This document shows, one piece after another, positions 22,401 through 34,068 of a DNA stretch of 64,000 nt. Within the stretch, counting starts at the first letter, position 1, and each line of letters opens with the position of its first letter. A program made the translations under genes and the position numbers. The notes beneath the pieces are model-generated. The model did no database searches. It saw nothing but the letters and a program-made list of their open reading frames with translations, and was not told the origin of the DNA. Source of the stretch: Vanrija pseudolonga (Eukaryota; Basidiomycota; Tremellomycetes; Trichosporonales; Trichosporonaceae); NCBI RefSeq assembly GCF_020906515.1, contig NC_085849.1:868001-932000 (forward strand), written 5' to 3'.

Positions 22401-24004
22401 GGGCGGGGCCTCGGGCTCGGCGGCAGGTGCGGCCGGGGCCTCATCCGCGGGGCTAGCCACGTCCTCGGGCTCCACAGCCTTGCTGACCTCCTCCGAAGGC
22501 GTCACTGCCTCAGCGGTCGGCTTGCGGGCTGGGGTCGGGCGAGCGGCAGGGACAGGCGGGGCGAAGCCCATCGGCCCACGAGCGCCGAGCTTGGCCATAC
22601 GCGCGGCGATGGCTGCACGGCGGGCCTTCTCGTCGTCCTCCTCGGTCTGCTCGGCCGGGGCTTCGTCAGCCTCCTCTCCCTCTTCGGGATCGGCGCGGGG
22701 GATCGCGATGGGCGGGGGTGGGACAGCCGCAGCTGCAGCGCCGTCCTCCTCGCCCTCCACGGGCTCGGGAGCGGGGGGAGCGACGGGCCGCGTCCAGACC
22801 TTGCCGGACGGCTTGGGGGGAGGCGGGCGCTCGGCCGGTGCTCCGAACGCACCGCCCGACGCGAGCGCCGCCATGCGCTCCTTCAGCGAGCCTCCCTTCG
22901 ATACGGCCGCGGCGGCGTCAGCAGCCGACATGCCGGTGCCCTCTTCCGAGTCGCGCGAGGTCGCTCGGGCGATGGGCGCGGCGGGTGCGGCCGGAGCAGC
23001 AGCCTCAGCTGGAGCGGCAGTAGCAACGGCTGCAGGAGCAGCAGGCGGGGGCGAGGCAGCATCGCCACGCGCAGCGGCCTCCTCGCGCTCCTTTGCCTCC
23101 TGTTCCTGGCGGAGCTTCTGGCGCTGGCTCCAGGTGAGGCCGCCAGCCGCGGGTTTGGGCTTGATGGGCGGCGGCGGGGCCGTCTTCTGCTGGGCGGCGT
23201 TGAAGAAGGCCAGGCGGTCCTTCATCGACTGGGGCTTGGGTGCGTCGTCGCCCTCCGCCGCCGCCGCGACGGCAACGGGAGCGCGCGCGGGGGGCGGGGC
23301 AGCAGCTGGCGGGGGCGAGGCCGGCTTGACGGCGACTGGGGAGGGGGGCTTGGCCGCTGGGGCAGGCGCGGGGGCGGGGATGGGCGCGGAGGCGACGGGC
23401 GCAGGGATCGGGGCGGGGATCGGGGCTGGCGGCGCCTCGGCGACGGGCGACGCGACGGGTGTCGCCTCGGCCACGCGCTCGACCGGGGCTGGGGGCGGGG
23501 GCACAGGCTCAGCGGCGGGTGGGGGTGCGGGCGGCGCCGGCTCCTCGACGGGGGCGGCGGCTGGGGGAGGCGGAGCGACTGGGGCCGGCGCTGGCACGGC
23601 GGCAGCTACGACTGCAGGCGCTGGCACCACCGGCGCCGCCGCCTCCTCCTCCTCCTCGATCGCGACGGCAAAGTCCTGCCATCAGCGCCATCTCGCAACC
23701 AACGCACCTTGGGGAACCCGCCTGATCGCGTGCCGTCGAGGCTCTCGCCGATGGCCCAGTCCTCGTCGTCGGGCGACTCGCCGGTCACGCGGATGCTGGG
23801 GGGTGAGCACAGGAGTCGTGGGGTGGGCACGGGCCCGGAGGAGCGCCGATGGCTGGGCGTCAGCCAGGTCGCTACTCACGTCTCGCCCTTGGCGAACGAC
23901 AGATCCGTCGCATGCGGCGACTTGTACTTGAACCTAAGTAGTTGTTAGCGGTGCTGTGATCAACAAACGTACGTCGTGCGCGCGAGATATGGGTACGCGG
24001 CCAT
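19434..24004 (-). CDS. BBC1: SH3 protein of cortical actin patches, Bbc1/Mti1-like
   Basis: Four exons: 23973-24004, 23880-23933, 23708-23795 and 19434-23675; 1471 residues. Residues ~1-60 are an SH3 domain assembled from the first three exons (YKSPHATDLSFAKGE, RVTGESPDDEDWAIGE, GGFPKDFAVAI). A very long disordered middle follows, rich in Pro/Ala runs and repeated A-R-M-A-K-L-G segments, with an almost pure Asp/Glu run near 20365-20430. The last ~190 residues are globular (THGAALIRAARSVFDQG, GDIVAIYDGKFKG, a VVVYRIGF end), the Bbc1-type C-terminal domain. The family binds type-I myosin and Las17/WASP to restrain actin assembly during endocytosis. Intron 3 is only 32 nt (23676-23707). The C-terminal match is from memory and moderately firm; the SH3 is clear. 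Confidence 0.8.
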
Positions 24005-24427
24005 TGTGCGCGGGCGGTCTGGCCGGTGTGTGTGTGAGTGAGGGGTATGAGGTAGTGTCAAGATGTGTGTGGGTGGTTGTGGATGCGATGCTGTTATACT
24101 CCTCCTAGTGGTGGTCGTCGTCGTCGTCGATGTTCGTCACTGTTGGGCGGCCGACAGAGACAGCGGGGCGGACGAGGAACCAGGGGAAGATGCACCACGA
24201 CCGGCCTGAGGGGCAAGCAGCAGCCAGCGAGCGATGCACGCCGCCAGACGCCAGCGCCGCGCACCGCACCGCGTGACGTAGCCATCTTTGGTCCCGCAGT
24301 CGTCATCGCCCACTCACTCACCCCACTCATGCTGCTGCTCCTCCACCCCACCCCACCCACCCAACCATCTAGGACAACAAATCCATAAGACTTATAGTAT
24401 GCCTTACTATGATACTACTACTTCTAC
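24005..24427. other. BBC1 promoter and CTI6 3' flank
   Basis: Two minus-strand genes in tandem. No gene; a GTCGTC run at about 24115-24130. Confidence 0.5.
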
Positions 24428-27400
24428 TCATGCAACAATCTCTGTCGCAGATACGACCGCCGGCTCACCACTCGGTTCATCTATCAGCGGAGTCTCCTCG
24501 GCAAGCGGTGGGGGCGCGAGCTTGTCCTCGGTGACGGGGGCTGAGGGCTCGCCCACCTCGGCGTCGGCCATCTCAGTGTCGCCGTCCACAGCCGCTGCTG
24601 TCGGTGTATCCTCCACAGGGAGCTCCGGTGGCACCTCCTCACCATCCTTGCCATCAGCCTCCACCGCAGCCTCAGCGTCACCATTTGCCTCGGCAGTCGA
24701 CTCGGGCTCTGGTGCTGCAGACGGCGCAACTGATCCCGCAGAGGAAGATGCCGACGCTGGCACAGCCAGCGCATCGGCTGAAGGTTGCCGAGCCGGAGTG
24801 ACAAAGCTGAGCGATTCAAAGTCGCCCGTATGAAAGGCTTCCTGAAAGGCGATGAGGTCGGCCGTCAGCTCTTCTAATAGCTGAGCAGCAGTCGGTGGTG
24901 TCGGCGTGGGCGATCTTGTCCGGACAGCCTCGCCGTCCGTCATGGCAATGTCGCCATCGGCGTCCTCAGCGGGCTCCGGGATCGGAGTATGCTTGCCCTT
25001 GCCCTTGCCGTACCTCTCTTCGCTGAGAGGAGGTAGCCGTGGACGCGGCGCCAGCGTCTCGGGGATGCCAATCTGCTTGGCCCGTTCACCGCGCTTGGTC
25101 TCTTCTATTTGAACGCGGCCAACGTATTCCAGCACGTTTCTAACCCTCTTGCGCATCTCGGAGACGGTGATGCGTTTGACGGGATACCGGACCCGAGTCG
25201 GCGGCTCCCGGTGGTTGACTGCGTCGCTGTCGGTTTCCCGCAAAGCCCGATCATCTGGCAAGATCAGCTTTCCAGCCTCGTCGCGATCCTCGGTGAAAGG
25301 GCCGTATCGCTGGTTCAAAAAGTGGCTTCGAGGCAAGAACTGCAGTGATCGCGGAGTCGGGACTACCAATGGTGTCGGTGTTGAGGCCGGTAACAAGTCG
25401 GACCATGCGGAGAGGTGGTCTGGCAGGTACCAGTTGAGGTTGGAGATGGACGAAGTGGCGTAGTTTGCCGACGCCAGGCTGCTGGCAATGGCACCTGCGC
25501 GTCGTGTGCCGTGCTCGTGGGAAGGAGGCGGGAGAGTAGGTTGCGGGGTTCCATTTCCTCTCCGTGCAGGAGACTGGGCGATGGCGCTGCTCTTGGGGCG
25601 GTACGTATACTGGTTGGGGTGTTTGGGCTTTGACGGTGCCGAAGGAGCGGTGGCTTCAGAGGACTCTGATAAAGAGTCAGTTTCCGTCTCAACACACAAC
25701 TCACCATCTTCGTCCTCCTTCTTCTTCTTGCCCTTCTTGGCCTCCTCACCATCATCGTCTTCAGGGCGCCTCCGCTTGCGGTCGTCTGCCGACTCCTCCT
25801 TCTCGGGGTCTCCAGACAACTCGCGGCGGCTGGCTTCCAGACTGGCCTTTAGTGCCTCCTCGTAGGCCGCATCGCGCGAGTTCATCGTGCTCCGCTTCCG
25901 AGGTTCGGGTCCGACACCTCCACGCCCAGATGGAGGTGGAGACATTGACGACACGTCCGTGGACACTCGGCGGTTGGTTGGTCGTCGGCGATCCCTGGCA
26001 CCGTCCTTGGACGAGATGGCACTCTTGTCCCTCCCATTCGGTGCTGGGGCGTCACGGCCACGCGCGCTTCTTCGGCCCGCATCCGACTCGGTCTCCTTGC
26101 GGTGATGTGACCTCGGAGTGGGCTTGGGAGGAGGCGGGTCCATGAGATCTGGGTCGGTCCAGCGTTTTGACTGAGATGGCGGATTCTTGTCGTTGCTGTT
26201 GTGCAAGGCCTGCAGCTCCGATGGCGTTGGCGCAACGAAGGGTCTGGTGTCGTCAGCATGCGGTCGCCATCTCCAAGCTTACGCGTTACGCGGACTCCGT
26301 CTGATCCACTTGCGGAGAGCGTTGTGGAGGTCGGGTCGACATTCTTCACAAAAGTACTCTGCCAACGTCAGATCAACAACACGAAGCAAGCAACTCACCG
26401 TCGGGAGCCTCGTCGTCGCCCCAGATGCCAACACAGCCTCCGTGCTGCCAAACGTTGCATTTGTCGCACTGGATCATCATGACGTCGGCGTCCTCTGCTC
26501 TTTGTTAGACCACTGCACACACATCCGTGAACTCGCCATCATTCTTGCAAACACATCGCGTGATCTCCTCCTTGCTGTCATCATCCTCCTCGTCCTCCTC
26601 CTCCTCGTCCTCCTCCTCCTCGTCGGCAACGTCATCCACCACGTCCTCCTCGACAACTGGCTCTTCCTCTTTGGGCTCTGGAGGCGGCTCGCTGCGCTTT
26701 GAGCTTGGGGCCTTTTCTCTTCTTGGAGGGATGGCGGCGTGCACGCGCATCTCTTTGGGCAAGAGGTGGTCGTCGAGAAGGAGCTGCTCCTCACCCCGCC
26801 GCCTACGCGCCCGAGCTTGAGCCTCGGTCGCCTCGGCGGTAGGGGCAGGGGCACCTTCCTCGGTCGCTGGTTCGTCGGCGACGACCTCGTCGTCCACCGG
26901 CGGCTCCTCGGCAGCGCCCGAGGCATCGGGATGTGCCGGTGCGTCGCTAATAGCCTCGTCGCCAGCGGCTGCTGCGACATCGTTGGATGGCTCCTCCACT
27001 GGCGGTGGTACGGCATCCGTGTCGACGGGCTCAATCTTGACTGGGGCGGGCTTCGCGCCGCTGAAACTCCGGACACCCCGACTGCGACGATACGCGTCCC
27101 AGTCGTCACCGGTGTCCTCGGCGGCAGTGTTGGTGGCGACGGGGGCCTCGGATGGCGCGTTGCCATTCGTGTCCACGTCCATCTCGTCACCGTCACCCGG
27201 CGGCGGGGTCAGGCTGGAGGCGCTCGGTGGCACGTTGGGCTTGCTGGGCGAGGCGCGGAGGCCATCGCGCTGCAACGCGTCCGAATCCACATTTGATGTG
27301 CGATCGTCGTCATCGATGGCGCTCGAGAGCGCGCTCGACGACGCTAGGCGTGGGGTCCTGCCGGCGGGGCTACGGGATGGCGCCTTGGGGGAGTATTTGG

Positions 27401-27737
27401 GCGAGTTTTTCGACTGCTTGGGAGGTAGTGGGGGAAAGAGGGGGCCGTTGGTGGGAGGTAGGGGGTTGCGACCACGCGTGCGACGAGGTGCTCCTGCGAG
27501 TGTGTCAGCTCAAAGTGTCTTGGAAAATGTACACGAGCTCGGCGGAGCTCGGGGTGGAGAGGGGCCAGGGGTGGTAGATTGGGTGGGAGTGGGAGGTGGT
27601 GAGCTGCTCTTACCGTCATCTTCCTCATCGCGCTTGGGGGTGACGCTTCCCGAGCCTTTGCCGTGGGCCAAGGACCTCTCCTCGTGAGAGAGAGAGGTGG
27701 ATGTGGAAGCAGAGGCTTGCCGCCGCCTTGCCTCCAT
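24428..27737 (-). CDS. CTI6: PHD-finger protein, Cti6-like subunit of the Rpd3L deacetylase
   Basis: Five exons: 27614-27737, 26523-27493, 26399-26492, 26283-26358 and 24428-26243; ~1026 residues. The PHD finger (~355-410) is built across exons 2-4: RCVCKNDGEFTD, then MIQCDKCNVWQHGGCVGIW, then YFCEECRPDLH, the C4-H-C3 set of Cti6, which reads H3K4 methylation and links Rpd3L to chromatin. The N-terminus is Pro/Ser-rich with an acidic block before the finger; the C-terminal half has a conserved core (ATSSISNLNWYLPDHLSAW, RYPVKRITVSEMRKRVRNVLEYVGRVQIEE). The intron inside the finger is only 30 nt (26493-26522), with a CTAAC branch. A further intron-like segment at 25666-25704 is exactly 39 nt and can be kept or removed in frame (1026 or 1013 residues). 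The family is sure, the exact orthology fairly so. Confidence 0.85.
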
Positions 27738-28316
27738 GGCGGCTGGGGGTAGTGGGGGGTGGTCTCAAAACAAGGTGGTGGAGATGCGAGGTGTGCGGCA
27801 AGATGGGGGCTGGGGCAAGGGGAGCGCGGGGGACTCTAGAGGGGTGGGTGTGAGGGGAAGAGCTTGAGATGCAAATGGTAGCTGTCGAGTCGAGCAAGAA
27901 GAAGATTGGGGGAGAGATGGTGGGTTGGTGACGCGAGATGATGATTGAGGTGGGTGGTTGGGTCTGGCCGCCGTCGCACTGGAGGAGTCAGTCGGTCGGT
28001 CGGTCGTCTCGGGCGGCACACACACACTGTAGGCTGGCAGGCGGGGGGCCAGGCAGGGTATACCTACCCAGGACAACACCGGCTGAGCGCTTCGTCATTT
28101 TTAGATAGGGGGACTGCATAAGGTTGGTTCCAAGCTAAATCTGCTTCCGCCGGCCCCGCCGCCCCGCCGATGAGATTGCCGATGAGCAGGGCATCTGCCA
28201 CGTGCACCACGTGGGAAATCACAACTCCACCGCGCAGAAATGTTAAGCCGCTCACTGGTCGCGACGGTGGGCCACGGTGCTCGCGTTGCACAACAAGCCA
28301 ACAAAGCAACAGTTAC
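27738..28316. promoter_or_regulatory. Bidirectional promoter region, CTI6/MYG1
   Basis: 579 bp between two divergent start codons. The minus strand is pyrimidine-rich at 27750-27960, in the CTI6 leader. There is a GTCGGTCGGTCG run near 27993. No specific regulator site identified. Confidence 0.5.
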
Positions 28317-29783
28317 ATGCTCAGCAAGACAAGCGCAAGGTTGTTCAGATCCACGCTCGCGCTCCCCCTCCTCCGCCCTACCACTAGAACCTTCATGTCG
28401 ACCAGCCCCGCTGCCAAGAAGCAAAAGATGACCAAGGTGTGTGCGATCGATCCCACGGACCGCGGTGCCGCGACTGACGGTGCTGCAGACTCTCGCGACC
28501 CACAACGGCACCTTCCACTGCGACGGTGAGTCGATATGGCTGGTGGGGACAGGAGTCGATTGTGGGACCACAGACAGGCCCCATCGCACTTGGCGCTGCC
28601 ACTCACCTTCCCTCGGCATACTGACCCTCCTCAGAGGCCCTGGCCATCTACCTCCTCCGCCAGACCGAGGAGTTCAAGGACTCGCGTGCGTATGATGGTA
28701 ACACAGCTGCGTCTATAACTGACACCTCGCAGAGCTCGTCCGCAGCCGTGACCCCGCGAAGCGTGCGTTATCTCAACCCGGCGCTGGCTTGCGCCAATCA
28801 CGCGAAGCCTATTACTGACTCGTCCCAGTCGAGCCTGCCGACATTGTCGTCGACGTCGGCGGCGTCTACGACGCCTCCAAGCACCGTTACGACCACCACC
28901 AGCGCGGCTTCACCGAGGTGTTCGGCCACGGCGGCTTTGACAAGATCAAGCTCAGCTCGGCCGGCCTCGTGTACAAGCACTTTGGCAAGCACATTATCGC
29001 GAAGACGCTCGGCCTCGCCGAGGAGGACCCCAAGGTCGAGACTCTCTGGCTCCACCTGTACGGCGAGTTCATCGAGTCGATCGACGCCATCGACAACGGC
29101 GTCAACATCACGTCTGGCGAGCTCGCATACAACCAGCGCACGGACCTGAGCTCGCGCGTCCGCCGCCTCAACCCCCGCTGGAACGAGCCCACCTCGGACG
29201 AGATCTACGACGTGGGTGACGAGTTGCACCCCTAGTCATCACTAACACGCCACAGGAGAAGTTTGAGGCCGCGTCCAAGATCACGGGCGAGGAGTTCGCC
29301 TCGCAGCTCGACTACTTTGCCAACGCGTGGCTCCCTGCCCGCGACATTGTCGTCGCCGCCCTCGAGGACCGCTTCAACGTCGACAAGTCGGGCCAGGTCG
29401 TCGTGTTCAAGCAGGTGAATGAGGTGCGGCGTATGCCGACACTGCGCGTGCAAAGCTGATGCCCCCAGTCCGCGCCGTGGAAGGACCACCTGTTCAACAT
29501 TGAGCCTACCCTCAACCCCTCCTCCAAGATCCTCTACGTCCTCTACCCCGAGTCGCCCGACAAGGCCGACTCCAAGTGGCGCATCCAGTGCGTCCCCGAG
29601 TCATCAGACTCGTTCATCAACCGCAAGTCGCTGCCCGAGGCCTGGCGCGGCGTGCGCGACGCCGACCTGTCAAAGGTCTCGGGCATCCCCGGCGGCGTCT
29701 TCTGCCACGCTTCTGGCTTCATTGGCGGTAACGAGACGTACGAGGGTGCTCTGGCCATGGCCCGCGCCGCGCTCGCAGAGTAG
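28317..29783 (+). CDS. MYG1: MYG1 family exonuclease (UPF0160)
   Basis: Seven exons: 28317-28436, 28489-28525, 28635-28685, 28733-28762, 28829-29211, 29256-29414 and 29469-29783; 364 residues. The N-terminal ~38 residues (Arg/Ser/Thr-rich, MLSKTSARLFRSTLALPLL) look like a mitochondrial presequence, with a second ATG at 28395 that could give a nuclear/cytosolic form. Motifs of the DHH-like MYG1 fold: ATHNGTFHCDEALAIYLL, VDVGGVYD, the catalytic YDHHQRGF, ESIDAIDNG, and the C-terminal GGVFCHASGFIGG. MYG1 is a 3'-5' RNA exonuclease acting in the nucleolus and mitochondria. The stop is only 46 bp from the CUE2 stop on the opposite strand. Confidence 0.93.
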
Positions 29784-29829
29784 ATGTAGCAATTGGTATA
29801 TGACATTGCATGCAGGGTAAAACTAGAAA

Positions 29830-32005
29830 TTACTTTCCACTAACGGTGAGGTAGCCCGCATGGCGATTGACCCTCCACCCGGCGTCGGTGAGCGCGTTGT
29901 AAACGGCCGGCCCGAGAACACCAACACCGCCCGCAGAGTGGTTGCCCTTGCCCGTCACGATGACGAACGAGGCTTGTGGGCCGCCCTTACTTGTGGCCCC
30001 TCTCTCCTGCTTGGCCCACCATCTCGTCGTGGTCTCGAGAGACAGGGTGACCGCCTCGTCGATGGTGAGCTTGTGAAGGTCGATGACATTGGGGGTCTCG
30101 GCCTGCTGGTTCTCCAGCTGGATGCGAGCACTCTTCAGCTGCCAGGATTGTGCAGCCGCCGTCGCCTCGCGCGCCCGCATAGCGTAGTGACTCTTGGCCA
30201 TGGCCGCCAGGTCCTTGCGACCACCAGCGGCGAAACGATAGTGATGAGCGCCAGAGCGGATGGCGTCCGCGCGGCGTTGCCACTCGACCTCACCCCGGCG
30301 ATTGCATTCCTCCAACGACAGGCGGCCGTCGGCGGCCCTAGCCTCGGCGAGCTGCGCAGCCTTGAGGGCACCAGGCGTGTTGTTGCCTGGGAGCATGCCG
30401 CGGGCGTAGGCGGGGATGCTGGCGGCCAGTGGATGAGTAGCAGCCGGTGCCCTCTTGCGACCGGCGGCAACTGTCTTCCAGTCTTTCTCTTTGACGGGCA
30501 ACTTGGCGGCGGGTGCCTTCTTCTTTCCACCGTTTGGAGCAAGTGACGAGCGCGGCGCATAGTCGACGAACTGCCTAGCAGCCCCCGCAGGTATCACGGA
30601 ACCTGGCGGAGGTGGCTTGACCATGGGTTCGGGGGCCTTGGGTCTCGTTAAGCGGTTCATGTTCTGGACGCGAGTTGCTTGAGCAAGCTCGGGGGTCTGG
30701 GGCCTCGATGGGATGGCGGCGAGCGCAGAATCCAACGCGCTCAGAGTGGCGAACGGGTCGGCTTCACGCTCCTTGGCAGCTTCGTAGTCGGGCCAGAGCT
30801 TGAGCTCTCTGAGGAGCTCGACGAGGTCGATTGCAACGCCGACGTCGCCGTCGGCGGCTCTTATGGCGGCCCAGAGCTCGTTCTGGGTATCTCTCTCCTC
30901 GTCGTCGCGACCGACGCCGAACAAGGATTCGAGAATGAATTGGGCCTCGGGGGTGGGCTTCGCGGTAGATGAGGTGGCGAGGGCATTTAAAGCAGCGATG
31001 ACAGCGTCGTAGGCGGTATACCAGTCGGGCGAATGGAGGTAAGTCAGGAAGTAGGCCGAATCGCCCCGTCGAACTTGGTCCCCCAGGAACGCCGCCAGCG
31101 ACGAGAACGCTGTCCAGACGTCAGGTGGCGGGGCAGATGAGGGGTTGGGTGTCGAGCTGCCAGAGCTTTTCGTCGAGCCCTGTCTTCTCTGCATCGTATC
31201 GACTAACGGTATCGTTCTCGTTGCGGCCTTGGCCTTGGGTTTGCCTTTCCCCGTCTTGATCGGTGACTGCTTCTTGCCATTCTGCGACTTGGCGCCAACC
31301 GTGGCCCAGTCCGAATCTCTGTCGTCATCGGTCTGATCGGGCCACTCGCCCGATCGCTGAACGCCGCGGATGAGCTCGACGGACAGAAGAAAGTCGACCC
31401 GAGCGTCAATGCTTGACTGCGTGTCGATGGCTTCCATGATAATAGCCTTTGGCCTTCGATGTTAGCGGCGGTGTTCAAGACGTGTGGTCCTACATATGAG
31501 GGAAGAAGGCAGATAGCACTTCGGCGTCGGCCTGTGGGTCGTCATCCTCTTCTGACAACGCGCTCGTCGTCGGGTCAGTTGAGTGAGACAGCCAGTCACC
31601 AAGCCGGCTTTGAGAGCGCGACGCGTCCGTTGAGGTCTCCTGCCCTGCCGTGTCCCATATCGATAGATCCTCTTGCCAGCCAGGGGCATCGGTGTCGGGA
31701 ACGCTCGTTGCTTCGAGGATTCCCAGCTGCGTCCTGATTTCGTCGACATGGCTGTGCAGCGTGTCTTGGTCATAGTCGAGAAGCAAGGCGTGAATGAGGG
31801 ACGAGTCGATCAAGGGGTAGTCGGCCTGACGTGAGTTTGTGTCAGCGGGCGATGTCTGTCGGGTGACAATTCGAAGCACTCGAGCACTTACCGCAAGCAG
31901 GGAAGCCAAGACGGCAGGGTCGACCGTGTCTAAAGGTGCTGAAGGTGCCAAAGGTTCGAGTGGCCCCGGGGGTGGCGCCGACTTGGATTGCTTCTTCTTT
32001 CCCAT
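29830..32005 (-). CDS. CUE2: CUE-DUF1771-Smr endonuclease of No-Go decay
   Basis: Three exons: 31892-32005, 31494-31825 and 29830-31453; 689 residues. The N-terminal region (LASLLAADYPLIDSSLIHALL...LGILEA) resembles a CUE ubiquitin-binding helix bundle; a charged linker follows. Near the C-terminus lie DUF1771 (RADAIRSGAHHYRFAAGGRKD, AMRAREATAAAQSW) and the Smr nuclease domain: DLHKLTIDEA, VTGKGNHS, GPAVYNAL and a RVNRHAGYLTV end. Cue2 cleaves mRNA in the A site of collided ribosomes. The usual Smr signature DLHGLT has Lys instead of Gly here. It is tail-to-tail with MYG1 and divergent from ENP1. Confidence 0.85.
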
Positions 32006-32583
32006 GTTCTGTGGTGGTAGTAGATTGGACGATTGGATTGAGGAGGGGCAGAGAGAGAGACGACTGAGCTCTTCAGCTATTTAAGGGGAACATGGCGGAG
32101 GAGGGCAGAGAGGTGAGGGGGGCAAGCAGAGTTGATTGATGAGGGCCTTGGGCACTCTTGCGCGTGGTTGACGTGTTGCACGCGCGTGTTTGGGAGCAAA
32201 GGAGGGGTGTTGACCAGGCGAGGCGAGGCGAGGCGAGGCGAGGCGAGGCGAGGCGAGGCGAGGCGAGGTGCGATGTGGGTGCAGGTTGTGTGTCTGTGGA
32301 TCTGTCTGCGACAACAACCACTCGTGCATGAGTTGCAGCAAAGGGGTTGAACCATCCCCTCCACTATGCTTGTCTGGCCCAGTTGTTGGTCACCTCGACT
32401 CCTTCACAGTGCTACCCCGCATTCTCCACACACACATGAACTCTTACGTAACGGAAACCCACGCGATTAGATTTGTGGCCACCGTGCACCACAACATTTT
32501 TGAAGACTGGTGTGTAACAGTCCTCCACTTTGTCTGGCCAGATTAGACACAAACCACACACCACACACCACCACGACACAACA
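32006..32583. promoter_or_regulatory. Bidirectional promoter region, CUE2/ENP1
   Basis: 578 bp between divergent start codons, containing the AGGCG pentanucleotide tract. The ENP1 side has a CA-rich leader (CACACACC at 32555-32570). Confidence 0.55.
32216..32265. repeat. (AGGCG)10 pentanucleotide microsatellite
   Basis: Ten perfect tandem copies of AGGCG followed by a one-base variant (AGGTG), midway between the CUE2 and ENP1 start codons. Confidence 0.95.
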
Positions 32584-34068
32584 ATGCCCAGGGCACCAAA
32601 GCCAACCAAGGCGAGGCATGACCCCCTCCACGTCGCCATCGAGGCAGACGAGAGCGTGCGGAGGTTTGGACGCGTGACCGCCCCTGGAAAGAGGAAAGGC
32701 CGCGTCGACGAGGATGCCGAGGCCGAAGGCGTAAGTTGCAAAGCTAGCAGCGCTGGGCAGCCCCCCTAACACCACCCACAGCAGGTCGAGGATGCGCGCA
32801 TGTCGAGGAAGATTCTCGACCTCGCCCGCGAGCAGCAGGACGAGATTGCCGACGAGCTCGGCGAGGGCGACGACTGGGAGGACGAGGAGGACGAGGACGA
32901 GGCCGAGCCCTCGGCGCGCCCAAGGCAATCGCGGCCAGTGGACTCGGACGACGAGGACGAGATGAGCGATGGGGACGTGTCGGGTGGCGAGGAAGAGGCT
33001 GAGCTGGTAAGTGAGGTGACGGGATCTTTGTGTCGCCCTAACCTCGCCGCAGCACATCGACCCCGAGGACCACGCGACGCTGGATGCGCTGAACGCTGGC
33101 GAGAGCTCGGGCGGCGGCAAGACGCTCGCCGACATGATCTTCTCCAAGCTTGAGAGCGGTGTGACATCAGCGTTTGACGAGGACGACGGCCCGCCCGACC
33201 CGGCAAAGGGCCTGAACCCCAAGGTTGTGGAGGTGTACACCAAGTGGGTTATACACGATTGTACTTGACCCATACTTACACCCCCAGGGTCGGCTTTCTT
33301 CTCTCGCGGTACAAGTCTGGCCCATTGCCCAAGGCGCTCAAGATCCTGCCGTCTCTTCCCCACTGGGCGCAGCTACTGGCACTCACCCAGCCCAGCAGCT
33401 GGACGCCGCACGCGACCTACGCTTGCACCAAGATCTTCGTGTCCAACCTCAAGCCGTCCGAGGTGCGCGTGTTCAACGAGGGCGTGCTGCTCGAGCGCGT
33501 GCGCGACGACATGCGCAACAACCACGGCAAGCTCAACGTCCACCTGTACGAGTCGCTCAAGAAGGCGCTGTACAAGCCCGCAGCCTTCTTCAAGGGCATT
33601 CTCTTCCCCTTGTGCGAGTCGGCATGCTCGCTCAAGGAGGCGGCGATCGTCGCGTCCGTCCTGAGCAAGGTATCGGTGCCGGTCCTCCACTCGGCCGCTG
33701 CGCTCCTCCGCCTCGCGAGCATGGACTACTCTGGCCCCAACTCGCTCTTCATCCGCATCCTGCTCGACAAGAAGTACGCGCTGCCGTACAAGGTCGTCGA
33801 CGCGCTCGTGTTCCACTACATCCGCCTTGCCAACTCGCCCCGCTCGGCCGACGGCGAGGACAAGCTCCCCGTGCTCTGGCACCAGAGCCTGCTTGTCTTT
33901 GTCCAGCGCTACGGCTCGGACCTGACCTCGGACCAGAAGGACGCCCTGCTGGACGTCATCAAGGTCCGCCCTCACCCGACTATCAGCCAGGAGATCCGCC
34001 GCGAGATTGTCAGCTCGGTCGAGCGCGGCGCGCCCCGCCCTGATGACAGCGGCGACGTGGCGATGTAG
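32584..34068 (+). CDS. ENP1: Bystin, 40S pre-ribosome maturation factor
   Basis: Four exons: 32584-32730, 32785-33006 (or from 32782), 33053-33243 and 33288-34068; 446 residues. The N-terminus is basic then strongly acidic (DDWEDEEDEDEAEPS), followed by the bystin domain: GKTLADMIFSKL, VVEVYTKVGFLLSRYKSG, LPKALKILPSLPHWAQLLALT, ATYACTKIF, LYESLKKALYKPAAFFKGILFPLC and LLDKKYALPYKVVDALVFHY. Bystin/Enp1 is needed for 20S pre-rRNA processing and nuclear export of the 40S precursor with Tsr1, Ltv1 and Dim2. The first intron has a tandem CAG-CAG acceptor, so one Gln may be included or skipped. Confidence 0.96.

Noticed and set aside
21660-23948. Plus-strand open frame of 762 codons
   Set aside because: Antisense of the GC-rich Pro/Ala part of BBC1; Gly/Arg-rich with no motif.
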